Shown here piece by piece: positions 14,488-23,394 of a DNA stretch of 64,000 nucleotides. Within the stretch, counting starts at the first letter, position 1; each line of letters opens with the position of its first letter. Location of the stretch: NCBI RefSeq assembly GCF_035594125.1, contig NW_026973738.1:388786-452785 (forward strand), read 5' to 3'. This DNA is from Scylla paramamosain. Taxonomy: Eukaryota; Arthropoda; Malacostraca; Decapoda; Portunidae. The notes below the pieces were generated by a model, which had not been told where the DNA came from, ran no database searches, and saw only the letters and a program-made list of their open reading frames with translations. Both the position numbers and the translations under genes were made by a program.

Positions 14488-15975
14488 TCAAAAATTGGTG
14501 GATAAGTGTCTTGAAACCTCCCTCTTGAAGGAATTCAAGTCATAGGAAGGTGGAAATACAGAAGCAGGCAAGGAGTTCCAGAGTTTACCAGAGAAAGGGA
14601 TGAATGATTGAGAATACTGGTTAACTCTTGCGTTAGAGAGGTGGACAGAATAGGAGTGAGAGAAAGAAGAAAGTCTTGTGCAGCGAGGCCGCGGGAGGAG
14701 GGGAGGCATGCAGTTAGCAAGATCAGAAGAGCAGTTGGCATGAAAATAGCGGTAGAAGACAGCTAGATATGCAACATTGCGGCGGTGAGAGAGGGGCTGA
14801 AGACAGTCAGTTAGAGGAGAGGAGTTGATGAGACGAAAAGCTTTTGATTCCACCCTGTCTAGAACAGCAGTATGAGTGGAACCCCCCCAGACATGTGAAG
14901 CATACTCCATACATGGACGGATAAGGCCCTTGTACAGAGTTACCAGCTGGGGGGGTGAGAAAAACTGGCGGAGACGTCTCAGAGCACCTAACTTCATAGA
15001 AGCTGTTTTAGCTAGAGATGAGATGTGAAGTTTCCAGTTCAGATTATAAGTAAAGGACAGACCGAGGATGTTCAGTGTAGAAGAGGGGGACAGTTGAGTG
15101 TCATTGAAGAAGAGGGGATAGTTGTCTAGAAGATTGTGTCGAGTTGATAGATGGAGGAATTGAGTTTTTGAGGCATTGAACAATACCAAGTTTGCTCTGC
15201 CCCAATCAGAAATTTTAGAAAGATCAGAAGTCAGGCGTTCTGTGGCTTCCCTGCGTGATATGTTTACCTCCTGAAGGGTTGGACGTCTATGAAAAGATGT
15301 GGAAAAGTGCAGGGTGGTATCATCAGCATAGGAGTGGATAGGACAAGAAGTTTGGTTTAGAAGATCATTAATGAATAATAAGAAGAGAGTGGGTGACAGG
15401 ACAGAACCCTGAGGAACACCACTGTTAATAGATTTAGGAGAAGAACAGTGACCGTCTACCACAGCAGCAATAGAACGGTCAGAAAGGAAACTTGAGATGA
15501 AGTTACAGAGAGAAGGATAGAAACCGTAGGAGGGTAGTTTGGAAATCAAAGCTTTGTGCCAGACTCTATCAAAGGCTTTTGATATGTCCAAGGCAACAGC
15601 AAAAGTTTCACCAAAGTCTCTAAAAGAGGATGACCAAGACTCAGTAAGGAAAGCCAGAAGATCACCAGTAGAGCGGCCTTGACGGAACCCATACTGGCGA
15701 TCAGATAGAAGGTTGTGAAGTGATAGATGTTTAAGAATCTTCCTGTTGAGGATAGATTCAAAAACTTTAGATAAGCAGGAAATTAAAGCAATAGGACGGT
15801 AGTTTGAGGGATTAGAGCGGTCACCCTTTTTAGGAACAGGTTGAATGTAGGCAAACTTCCAGCAAGAAGGAAAGGTAGATGTTGACAGACAGAGCTGAAA
15901 GAGTTTGACTAGGCAAAGGTGCAAGCACGGAGGCACAGTTTCGGAGAACAATAGGAGGGACCCCATCAGGTCCAT
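14488..15975 (-). CDS. LINE copy C reverse transcriptase (frame after the indel)
   Basis: True homology begins just after 15915. RT blocks in order are [59 protein letters not shown] and the catalytic YADDT. The LINE thumb and C-terminal domain follow ([11 protein letters not shown]...[24 protein letters not shown]). All catalytic aspartates are present. The first 20 or so residues after the nominal Met are out-of-frame sequence. The C-terminus ends about 90 bp before the poly(A) tail. It acts in target-primed reverse transcription. Confidence 0.88.
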   Translation of the reverse strand: MDLMGSLLLFSETVPPCLHLCLVKLFQLCLSTSTFPSCWKFAYIQPVPKKGDRSNPSNYRPIALISCLSKVFESILNRKILKHLSLHNLLSDRQYGFRQGRSTGDLLAFLTESWSSSFRDFGETFAVALDISKAFDRVWHKALISKLPSYGFYPSLCNFISSFLSDRSIAAVVDGHCSSPKSINSGVPQGSVLSPTLFLLFINDLLNQTSCPIHSYADDTTLHFSTSFHRRPTLQEVNISRREATERLTSDLSKISDWGRANLVLFNASKTQFLHLSTRHNLLDNYPLFFNDTQLSPSSTLNILGLSFTYNLNWKLHISSLAKTASMKLGALRRLRQFFSPPQLVTLYKGLIRPCMEYASHVWGGSTHTAVLDRVESKAFRLINSSPLTDCLQPLSHRRNVAYLAVFYRYFHANCSSDLANCMPPLLPRPRCTRLSSFSHSYSVHLSNARVNQYSQSFIPFSGKLWNSLPASVFPPSYDLNSFKREVSRHLSTNF

Positions 15976-17449
15976 AAGCCTTCCGAGGGTTTAGGCCAGC
16001 GAGGGCATGGAAAACATCATTACGAAGAATTTTAATACGTGGCATGAAGTAGTCAGAGGGTGGAGGAGAGGGAGGAACAAGCCCAGAATCGTCCAAGGTA
16101 GAGTTTTTAGCAAAGGTTTGAGCAAAGAGTTCAGCTTTAGAAATAGATGTGATAGCAGTGGTGCCATCTGGTTGAAGTAGAGGAGGGAAAGAAGAAGAAG
16201 CAAAGTTATTGGAGATATTTTTGGCTAGATGCCAGAAATCAGGAGGGGAGTTAGATCTTGAAAGGTTTTGACATTTTCTGTTAATGAAGGAGTTTTTGGC
16301 TAGTTGGAGAACAGACTTGGCATGGTTCCGGGCAGAAATATAAAGTGCATGAGATTCTGGTGAAGGAAGGCTTAAGTACCTTTTGTGGGCCACCTCTCTA
16401 TCATGTATAGCACGAGAACAAGCTGTGTTAAACCAAGGTTTAGAAGGTTTAGGACGAGAAAAAGAGTGAGGAATGTACGCCTCCATGCCAGACACTATCA
16501 CCTCTGTTATGCGCTCAGCACACAAAGACGGGTCTCTGACACGGAAGCAGTAGTCATTCCAAGGAAAATCAGCAAAATACCTCCTCAGGTCCCCCCAACT
16601 AGCAGAGGCAAAACGCCAGAGGCACCTTCGCTTAGGGGGATCCTGAGGAGGGATTGGAGTGATAGGACAAGATAAAGATATGAGATTGTGATCGGAGGAG
16701 CCCAACGGAGAAGAAAGGGTGACAGCATAAGCAGAAGGATTAGAGGTCAGGAAAAGGTCAAGAATGTTGGGCGTATCTCCAAGACGGTCAGGAATACGAG
16801 TAGGGTGTTGCACCAATTGCTCTAGGTCATGGAGGATAGCAAAGTTGTAGGCTAGTTCACCAGGATGGTCAGTGAAGGGAGAGGAAAGCCAAAGCTGGTG
16901 GTGAACATTGAAGTCTCCAAGAATGGAGATCTCTGCAAAAGGGAAGAGGGTCAGAATGTGCTCCACTTTGGAAGTTAAGTAGTCAAAGAATTTCTTATAG
17001 TCAGAGGAGTTAGGAGAGAGGTATACAGCACAGATAAATTTAGTATGAGAATGACTCTGTAGTCGTAGCCAGATGGTGGAAAACTCGGAAGATTCAAGAG
17101 CGTGGGCACGAGAGCAGGTTAAGTCATTGCGCACATAAACGCAGCATCCAGCTTTGGATCGAAAATGAGGATAGAGAAAGTAGGAGGGAACAGAAAAGGG
17201 GCTACTGTCAGTTGCCTCAGACACCTGAGTTTCAGTGAGGAAAAGAAGATGAGGTTTAGAAGAGGAGAGGTGGTGTTCTACAGATTGAAAATTAGATCTT
17301 AGACCGCGAATGTTGCAGAAGTTAATGAAGAAAAAGTTGAGAGGGGTGTCAAGACACTTAGGGTCGTTGACGGAAAGGCAGTCCGACCTGGGGACATTTA
17401 TGGTCCCCTCCCCAGATGGGGACTCCGAGGCTGGTGTAGGAGTCGCCAT
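15830..17449 (-). CDS. LINE copy C endonuclease and RT N-terminus
   Basis: I take the ATG at 17449 ([15 protein letters not shown]) because upstream codons resemble untranslated leader. The endonuclease/exonuclease/phosphatase fold is shown by [32 protein letters not shown] and [11 protein letters not shown], the metal-binding Asn, Glu, Asp and terminal SDH expected of APE-type LINE endonucleases. A linker ([16 protein letters not shown]) follows, and then the first RT block ..[14 protein letters not shown]. The frame is then thrown off at 15915-15917 and ends in non-homologous residues. Homologous copy D has one T fewer here and stays in frame, so copy C carries a 1-nt insertion. The rest of the polymerase is in the CDS at 14488-15975. 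Confidence 0.88.
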   Translation of the reverse strand: MATPTPASESPSGEGTINVPRSDCLSVNDPKCLDTPLNFFFINFCNIRGLRSNFQSVEHHLSSSKPHLLFLTETQVSEATDSSPFSVPSYFLYPHFRSKAGCCVYVRNDLTCSRAHALESSEFSTIWLRLQSHSHTKFICAVYLSPNSSDYKKFFDYLTSKVEHILTLFPFAEISILGDFNVHHQLWLSSPFTDHPGELAYNFAILHDLEQLVQHPTRIPDRLGDTPNILDLFLTSNPSAYAVTLSSPLGSSDHNLISLSCPITPIPPQDPPKRRCLWRFASASWGDLRRYFADFPWNDYCFRVRDPSLCAERITEVIVSGMEAYIPHSFSRPKPSKPWFNTACSRAIHDREVAHKRYLSLPSPESHALYISARNHAKSVLQLAKNSFINRKCQNLSRSNSPPDFWHLAKNISNNFASSSFPPLLQPDGTTAITSISKAELFAQTFAKNSTLDDSGLVPPSPPPSDYFMPRIKILRNDVFHALAGLNPRKAYGPDGVPPIVLRNCASVLAPLPSQTLSALSVNIYLSFLLEVCLHSTCS

Positions 17450-17661
17450 GATTTTAAAATTTTTTGAGTGAAGGGTGTGTGTGTTATTAGGTGCTTGTAG
17501 TTTTGTGTGGAGGAAGAGAGTTGTCTTTAGAGGGCAGGCTGTGACTACCCCCTTGTGTTGTGAGACACAAAGGGAAACGTTCAGTGAGGTCACAGCTGGG
17601 TTTAATGATAAGTTCACAGCACCCCCTGAACAGTGCTTTAGACCTCACTGGGAGTAATTAT

Positions 17662-17662
17662 C

Positions 17663-17745
<83 letters not shown>

Positions 17746-17844
17746 TGTTTGAGAAAGTTGTTCACCAACACAAACTACACTAACTACATTACTAAACACC
17801 TCAAGATTATTGAAACTCATTTTCAAATAAGGAATTTGTATTGC

Positions 17845-17903
<59 letters not shown>
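17662..17903. repeat. (TA)n and (AAT)n microsatellites
   Basis: A TA array at about 17666-17739 abuts the 5' end of LINE copy C. An AAT array at about 17850-17903 follows. The bases between 17740 and 18013 hold no recognised gene. Confidence 0.9.
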
Positions 17904-17905
<2 letters not shown>

Positions 17906-18013
17906 TGCCACAGTATAAAAATCTTCCATACAAAAGAATCTAAACATAATCATTGGAAAAGAAAGAGTATCACTTTTGGTGAATGAATCCTGTCATGTTT
18001 GAAGACCCATAAA

Positions 18014-18136
18014 AATTATAGAAGTACATGAGACTTACCATGGGTCAGTTGAAATGTGCTTCGGATTTTGCGAAGCAAGCCACCGCTGCTGGAGAGAGCT
18101 TTCACATGAGATACACAAAGATCAAGGTACCGACAG
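18014..18136 (-). repeat. DIRS copy 2 right inverted terminal repeat
   Basis: Its 95-bp outer part matches 18247-18341 in inverted orientation. Its inner part 18103-18136 pairs with 23321-23354. The palindrome creates two opposite ORFs with identical ends (MRLTMGQLKCASDFAKQ), which are artefacts. Confidence 0.9.
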
Positions 18137-18246
18137 ACTTTAAAGAGCTGAGAGCCACCCACATGCCACAAGTTCCCGAAAAATGCCCATGGGAAAGAGA
18201 AACACAAAGTCAAAAGCCCATCTTTCCGAAGGGTGGGAGTGGTGGG

Positions 18247-18388
18247 CATGTGAAAGCTCTCTCCAGCAGCGGTGGCTTGCTTCGCAAAATCCGAAGCACA
18301 TTTCAACTGACCCATGGTAAGTCTCATGTACTTCTATAATTTTACTTCAGCAACCCACCGCTATTGCTGGAGAGGCTCCACATGAGAT
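18247..18388 (-). repeat. DIRS copy 2 internal complementary region
   Basis: Complements of the element's right end (18247-18341) and left end (18339-18388) are joined at the core AATTTTAC. Copy 1 has the same junction, with arms of the same length (95 bp) for the right-end portion. Confidence 0.9.
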
Positions 18389-18611
18389 TTTAAAGCCATG
18401 TGGGTGTACTCTCAGAACTACACAATCCTTAACGTTCTCCAAGTGAGTGATTGAAAATTAAACAAACTAAATATGTATCCCAACTTCATTGTATGAAAAA
18501 TCCTCCTCCTTAAACAGATATGTCCCTTACAAAAACATATAGTACATGTATAAAACAAACAAAATATGTCAATTGAGATCTAACGCAAATGAATAGAGAA
18601 TCCTGTTAACA

Positions 18612-19796
18612 TTACAATACAGAATCCAGTATGGCCTCTTGAAAAAAATCTGAAACCTGAGTGATCTCCTTATTATAGTGTTTAGCAAAGGTTGTCTCCT
18701 GAGTCCAACCTGCCTTAGATAAGATAATGTTAACTGGGACATCCATGGCTTTGGCCTTGGAAGCAGAGGCTGGTCGAACACTGCCAGCCGTGAATTTCTT
18801 AGTATTGATACCACAGTCGACAAGAACAGTTTTAATCCACCTTGCCACTGTATCTTTGGAAACACTTTTATGTGGCTTCACCACACTGATGAGTTTCCCA
18901 TTATCCTTCCCAAATTCCTTTCCCAGATTCTCCGTTCTGTTAATATATTCCTTCAAGGTATTTACAACACACATTCTAGAATCAGGTAAATAAGCATGAA
19001 ACTTAAGCATTCTCACATTAAACTTCGAACGACACTGCTTAATGTTGCCCCCTAACAAAAGAGATACAGAATTGTTATCAACAATAGCATTGGAATACAA
19101 TAATAAATGTAAGGTCTGTACTCTTGCAGCTTGAGTCAATGCCATAAGCATCACCAATTTCAAAGTTAAAGATTTCAAAGATAGGTCTTGTAATGGGCTC
19201 ATGGACCTCAGCTTCTGCAATACTGGCTGCACATCCCAGGTTTCAGCATACCTAGGGCAAGAGGGTCTCAAGTTAAACACACCACGCATAAACCTATTGA
19301 TAAGTGGATGATTCCCAGCTCTACATCCTTCCAACGTAATGCCTAAAGCAGAGAGAGCACCTCTTGCTGTGTTAACAGACTCACACCCCACCCCTCTATG
19401 AAATGTCTCCGAAAGGAAATTCAAAACACTAATTACAGACGGAGTAGAGGGATTGATATTCCATCTATCACAAAATGATGACCATCTTTTAATGTGTGGT
19501 CTATATTGCCGCATCGTACCTGGTCTCCACGATGCCATGATAATCTCTGTACCTTCTGACGATACACCTCTCCCTCTAAGTTGTTGCCTGACAAAAGACA
19601 TGCCATCAATTGGGTGTGGGTCATAATCAGGTGTTCTTCCGCTGATGAGGGATGTCGTAGTACATTTGTTTTCTGAGTGATGAGCCTGGGGGCCTTGATC
19701 AACATTTGCAGAAGAGGGCCCATCCAAGGTTGGGAATTCCACATTGGAACAACCATCCACCCCTTGGCTCTCTCCTCCCTCATTTTCTGTAGACAC
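18612..19796 (-). CDS. DIRS copy 2 tyrosine recombinase
   Basis: An integrase-class tyrosine recombinase that would join the circular DNA intermediate to the genome. Recognisable homology starts near PIDGMSFVRQQL. Next come the core-binding part (ASWRPGTMRQYRPHIKRW, NFLSETF) and the catalytic domain: the Arg in LTQAARVQTLHLL, the Arg in AGSVRP, and GWTQETTFAKHYNKEI with the nucleophilic Tyr. The box-II His is Gly, as in copy 1. The first 60 or so residues overlap pol in the -1 frame and have no clear homology, so the Met at 19796 may not be the real start. Copy 1 encodes this domain in frame with pol. Here two extra bases near 19615 shift it. Confidence 0.88.
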   Translation of the reverse strand: MSTENEGGESQGVDGCSNVEFPTLDGPSSANVDQGPQAHHSENKCTTTSLISGRTPDYDPHPIDGMSFVRQQLRGRGVSSEGTEIIMASWRPGTMRQYRPHIKRWSSFCDRWNINPSTPSVISVLNFLSETFHRGVGCESVNTARGALSALGITLEGCRAGNHPLINRFMRGVFNLRPSCPRYAETWDVQPVLQKLRSMSPLQDLSLKSLTLKLVMLMALTQAARVQTLHLLLYSNAIVDNNSVSLLLGGNIKQCRSKFNVRMLKFHAYLPDSRMCVVNTLKEYINRTENLGKEFGKDNGKLISVVKPHKSVSKDTVARWIKTVLVDCGINTKKFTAGSVRPASASKAKAMDVPVNIILSKAGWTQETTFAKHYNKEITQVSDFFQEAILDSVL

Positions 19797-21508
19797 CTAG
19801 TAATGAGAGAAAATGGTGGGAAAAGGTAAATCAGATCGAAACTGGCCCAATTTAATGTGAACGCATCCACATGCTTTGCTTCAGGATCAGGTCTCCACGA
19901 GCAAAAACAATCTATTTGCTTGTTTAAGCGAGAAGCAAATAAGTCAATGGAGGGAGTTCCAAAAACTACACACAACTCTTTAAAAATCTTTGGATTAAGT
20001 TTCCATTCATGTTTGTCATTAAAATTACGAGAGGCTTCATCCGCCAGCACATTCTTCTTTCCTGGTATGTGTGCACAAGTAATCCAGATGTCATTGGAAA
20101 TACACCAATTCCAGATATCAATGCAGATAGAGTTACACACTAGTGATTTAGTTCCACCCATCTCATTAACATAAGCAATGGCTGTGGTATTATCACACAT
20201 AACTTTAACATGGCAGCCTTTAAGCAAGTAAGCAAAAGATTGAAGGGTAAACAAGATGGCCTTGAGTTCCCTTGCATTAATGTGTAGGCAACTTTCTTCT
20301 GTTGTCCATTTACCATTGGTGGAATGCTTTAATACACAACCACCCCAACCTAAATCTGAGGCATCAGTAAAAACTTCAACAGAAGGAGCAGTCCGAATGA
20401 TTTTCCGAACTTGCGTACCTACTTCAGAGATCCACCAACTCAGCTCCATTTTCATTTCCTTTGAGATAGTCATAAATTTGTCAAAGTTGCCCTTTCCTAC
20501 CTTTAATGCAACAATTTTGGCCTTTTCTAAAATTCTGTAATGGAGCTTACCTAATTCAACGGCCGGAATGGCAGCTACCAACATGCCAACTACCCGAGCT
20601 ACCTCTCTGATCTTTGCCTTATTTCTACTGGCCAAGGATGAACAACTTTCCACAATCTTCTTCACTCTACGAGCAGGGAGTGTGACAGTCATGGCTTCAG
20701 AATCGATGATGTTGCCAAGATATTCTATGCGTTTTGTAGGCACCAAAACTGACTTGTCCACATTACAAAACCCCACATTTTGCAAAATTTCCACAGTATC
20801 CTTTAAACAAGCAACACAATCCTCAACTGACTTGCTACACATAAGAGTATCATCTATAAAGGAAGTAATGGTGTAGCCTTTCAATCTCAAAAAAGAAAAA
20901 ATCGGCTTCAAAAGTTTAGTGAAAAGACGAGGACCTGCAGAAGCACCATTAGGAAGGCAAGTGAATTGGTATATCTTCCCTGCCCATTTAAAACAAAGGT
21001 ATTTTTGCTGCTCCTCTGCAATTTTGACTGAATAATAAGCATGCTTCAGATCCACCGAAGCCATGAAAGCGCCTGAACTGATTAGCTTAATTGCCTGCTC
21101 AAAATTTTCCATTTTGAAATGGATGTAATTCATGAATTTGTTGAGTTTTTTCAAATTAAGCACCAACCTGTAGCCACCCTCTTTTTTCTCTCTCAAGAAA
21201 ACTGGTGAAATAATCTGGCCCACCTGTCTGTGAGTCTCTTTGATAACCTTCTGGCTCAACAATTTATCTATTTCATTAGTCATAATAACTTTCTCCCCAT
21301 CACTAAATTTGTATTCCACTTCCTCAGAAAATAAATGAGTAATGTTCTGTTCATCAATCTCAAGATGGCAATGTTTAACAATGTCCAAAATGAAAGGATC
21401 ACTAGTAAGTTTGCACCATTCACCAATAAACTTATGAAGCTGACCCGCTTCAAAGTCATTCCTTACCTGAATTACTGCCGGGGATTGTAGTGTCCCCGGC
21501 CCCTTGGG
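19433..21508 (-). CDS. DIRS copy 2 pol: reverse transcriptase, RNase H, methyltransferase-like
   Basis: The start given is the first codon after the inferred -1 shift; the first ATG in frame is at 21388. RT blocks: FEAGQLHKFI, SPVFLREKKEGGYRLVLNL, FMASVDLKHAYYSVKIAEE, FTCLPNGASAGPRLFTK, and catalytic FIDDT. RNase H: EVFTDASDLGWGG, HINARELKAIL, VMCDNTTAIAYVNE, ADEASRNF, with the acidic residues in place. Methyltransferase-like: IDLFASRLNKQ, DAFTLNWASF, LFPPFSLI, MWNSQPWMG, the domain typical of DIRS-group pol. Homology ends near EEHLIMTH. The last 60 or so codons overlap the recombinase gene out of frame and are not conserved. Confidence 0.92.
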   Translation of the reverse strand, partial: PKGPGTLQSPAVIQVRNDFEAGQLHKFIGEWCKLTSDPFILDIVKHCHLEIDEQNITHLFSEEVEYKFSDGEKVIMTNEIDKLLSQKVIKETHRQVGQIISPVFLREKKEGGYRLVLNLKKLNKFMNYIHFKMENFEQAIKLISSGAFMASVDLKHAYYSVKIAEEQQKYLCFKWAGKIYQFTCLPNGASAGPRLFTKLLKPIFSFLRLKGYTITSFIDDTLMCSKSVEDCVACLKDTVEILQNVGFCNVDKSVLVPTKRIEYLGNIIDSEAMTVTLPARRVKKIVESCSSLASRNKAKIREVARVVGMLVAAIPAVELGKLHYRILEKAKIVALKVGKGNFDKFMTISKEMKMELSWWISEVGTQVRKIIRTAPSVEVFTDASDLGWGGCVLKHSTNGKWTTEESCLHINARELKAILFTLQSFAYLLKGCHVKVMCDNTTAIAYVNEMGGTKSLVCNSICIDIWNWCISNDIWITCAHIPGKKNVLADEASRNFNDKHEWKLNPKIFKELCVVFGTPSIDLFASRLNKQIDCFCSWRPDPEAKHVDAFTLNWASFDLIYLFPPFSLITRCLQKMREERAKGWMVVPMWNSQPWMGPLLQMLIKAPRLITQKTNVLRHPSSAEEHLIMTHTQLMACLLSGNNLEGEVYRQKVQRLSWHRGDQVRCGNIDHTLKDGHHFVIDGISIPLLRL

Positions 21509-22764
21509 TTTTTTGAAGAGGAGTTCCCTCTGTGATAAGAAGGGCGGCCGTCCCCTCTGGTGGCAGGTTTGTGTAAGCCGTAAGGTTTAAACTGGGTAGA
21601 CATACCCTGGAAAGCTGGCTTCCCAAAAAAACCACGTTGCTTACCACCACTTAACTTCCCAAGACCTGGAGCTCCAAAATGGGAAGTCTTTTTGTGGGTA
21701 AACTTGTTCTTCAGCCTTTCGGCCTCCTCAATCTGTTTGGTAGCTTGAGTAAGATCATCCCCAAACAGTAAGCCAGTCGCAGGAGTCTTATCAGTGCATA
21801 AGTGCGCATACTTTTGGTTTATCTCTCGTTTGAGGAAAAACCGTCTATTCATATTCAGTTTAAAGTTTGCATGCCCTAACAACCCCAAGGCACCATTAAG
21901 CATAGCCACCTCATGACCAATAACCTGATTCTGCTCCTCATTGGCAAACTTGTCCAGAACAGTAAGTGATTTAACCATAATAGTGGCAGCCTTAGTTATA
22001 TCCTTACCAATTTCCTTCAGTCGGAAATCAGCTTTCTTTGCCTCAGTGGGTAGGGCATCCAGCACTTGTGAGTTGCACTCGACTGGGATAAGTGCCTTAC
22101 AGTTTCTAGGACGTTTAGAAGCCTCATCTGCCAAAATCTCCTTATGGTCTTCCTCTTTCAAACCATGAGAAAACCAGTGATTCACCATTGCAGCAATTGG
22201 TTCTTCAATAGCTTCAGAACAGTCATCCATAGGCACATAGGCCTTAGCTGCTTGTAACAGAATACTGCCCGAAGGAGCTTCATCTTCGATCTCACCTTCT
22301 TCAGCACTCATTTCTTGTGACCTAAAGCCAGAAAATGCACCAGAGGAAGAAGGGGGAGGGGAGGCAGAAATCTCATGAGTACCCCCTAAGTCCTGTGCTG
22401 GCCCAGATCTGATGCCTGATGTGCCAGGCTCAGAACCAACACTTGCCCTGGCACCTCTGTCACTCTTAAGTTTATTCACATCCTCCTGAAGTGCAGCCCA
22501 AGCCTCCAAAAACTTGGATAACGTAGTATTGTTAACATCTCCAGACTGGCTAGCTGGTGGTCGGGCGTCCATCTTAGACACACGATCACCTGCAACTTCA
22601 TCCTCCCTAGCAGAGGCCCCAGACCGTTGGATATTCTTCCTCTTTTTATGCCTAGTGGACGAATAGAGTCGGCTTCCACAAGAATGTGAAGAACTGCTTC
22701 TTGGAGGTGTAGAATCCCACGAGGAAGACATATTGATGAACCAAACTCCTTCACAACAGTACAT
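21472..22764 (-). CDS. DIRS copy 2 gag-like ORF1
   Basis: An intact 430-residue protein, the likely structural/RNA-binding protein. It begins MYCCEGVWFINMSSSWDS, and an internal Met at residue 12 is an alternative start. The N-terminal third is Ser/Arg-rich and probably disordered. The centre has conserved blocks shared with copy 1 (IAAMVNHWFSHGL, DITKAATIMVKSLTVLDK, GHEVAMLNGALGLLGHA, GLLFGDDLTQATKQIEEAERLK). The C-terminus is Gly/Arg/Lys-rich (GRLS-type basic stretch to NPRGRGHYNPRQ). No CCHC knuckle or protease motif is visible. Its stop codon lies just after the frameshift stem-loop at 21478-21499. Confidence 0.88.
   Translation of the reverse strand: MYCCEGVWFINMSSSWDSTPPRSSSSHSCGSRLYSSTRHKKRKNIQRSGASAREDEVAGDRVSKMDARPPASQSGDVNNTTLSKFLEAWAALQEDVNKLKSDRGARASVGSEPGTSGIRSGPAQDLGGTHEISASPPPSSSGAFSGFRSQEMSAEEGEIEDEAPSGSILLQAAKAYVPMDDCSEAIEEPIAAMVNHWFSHGLKEEDHKEILADEASKRPRNCKALIPVECNSQVLDALPTEAKKADFRLKEIGKDITKAATIMVKSLTVLDKFANEEQNQVIGHEVAMLNGALGLLGHANFKLNMNRRFFLKREINQKYAHLCTDKTPATGLLFGDDLTQATKQIEEAERLKNKFTHKKTSHFGAPGLGKLSGGKQRGFFGKPAFQGMSTQFKPYGLHKPATRGDGRPSYHRGNSSSKNPRGRGHYNPRQ
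21478..21514 (-). promoter_or_regulatory. Putative -1 ribosomal frameshift signal, DIRS copy 2
   Basis: Slippery heptamer A_AAA_AAC at 21514-21508, in register with gag codons TCA AAA AAC. The spacer is 8 nt (21507-21500). A perfect 7-bp stem CCGGGGA/TCCCCGG (21499-21493 with 21484-21478) has an 8-nt loop. The -1 frame is open from the slip site through the RT domain. The heptamer, spacer length and CCGGGG stem are all kept in copy 1. Confidence 0.85.
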
Positions 22765-22776
22765 TCTGTCACCTGT

Positions 22777-23248
22777 CCCGCTCCTGAGAGATAACGGGAA
22801 AAAACACAGACAAAATAATCTTAGTTCAGCCCGCTCTTAATACAGATAACGGGATATAATCAAATCGAACCTTAAAACTTGCACCACGGGCCAGCAATCA
22901 CAAAGAAATAATCGCGCCATGGCCGCTTGTTTACATTCACCCGCTCCCAAATGTAGATAACGGGGAAAAACACCGAGATAAAGGCACAGTATAACACCCA
23001 CAACACACTAGTAAAAAACAATAGACAATGAATAAATGAGAACCTGCTCCAAGTTTGAATGACAGGTAACACGTGTGCATAACCTCACCTTGTTCAACAC
23101 CGTGTCCTCCCGCTCCTCATGGATAACAGGAAAGGAACACCAGGCACTCTTCCCGCTCCAACAGGATCACGGGGTAATAAAGTAAGGTAAAACAAAGTGA
23201 GTAAGGTGTAAAATAAGTGCCAACCCGCTCTGAAATTCAGATAACGGG
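22777..23248 (-). repeat. Leader hairpin motifs of DIRS copy 2
   Basis: On the sense strand each unit reads CCCGTTATC, a short loop, then GAGCGGG. Clear units lie at 22777-22798, 22830-22853, 22940-22964, 23109-23130, 23152-23174 and 23224-23248, with a decayed one near 23043-23070. Spacing is irregular (about 45-160 bp), unlike the 40-bp array in copy 1. They fill the interval between the left terminal repeat and gag. Confidence 0.8.
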
Positions 23249-23320
23249 TAACTAATGCCAAAATGGCAAACCACCGCAGTAAGACAAACACGTCTTGCCT
23301 GTACCGAGAACAAAGCGTCA

Positions 23321-23394
23321 CTGTCGGTACCTTGATCTTTGTGTATCTCATGTGGAGCCTCTCCAGCAATAGCGGTGGGTTGCTGAAGTAAAAT
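23321..23394 (-). repeat. DIRS copy 2 left inverted terminal repeat
   Basis: The sense strand starts ATTTTACTTCAGC at 23394. Its outer 50 bp complement 18339-18388 and its inner 34 bp complement 18103-18136. Confidence 0.9.

Larger units (their letters stand above)
18014..23394 (-). mobile_element. DIRS-type tyrosine-recombinase retrotransposon, copy 2 (apparently intact ORFs)
   Basis: The same architecture as copy 1, read on the minus strand. The left end 23345-23394 is perfectly complementary to 18339-18388. The right end 18014-18108 is perfectly complementary to 18247-18341. The inner repeats 23321-23354 and 18103-18136 also pair perfectly. Gag (430 aa), pol (about 690 codons from the frameshift site) and recombinase (394 aa) are all open. 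Perfect repeats with open ORFs suggest recent activity. Its 5' end lies directly against LINE copy D without a duplicated target, and the missing LINE 3' end is not on the far side. Confidence 0.94.

Noticed and set aside
18016..18339. Two 103-codon ORFs on opposite strands sharing identical ends
   Set aside because: They are a by-product of the perfect palindrome formed by the DIRS right repeat and internal complementary region.
19600..19640. A second -1 frameshift signal at the pol-recombinase junction
   Set aside because: No X_XXY_YYZ heptamer or stem-loop is present near the frame change.
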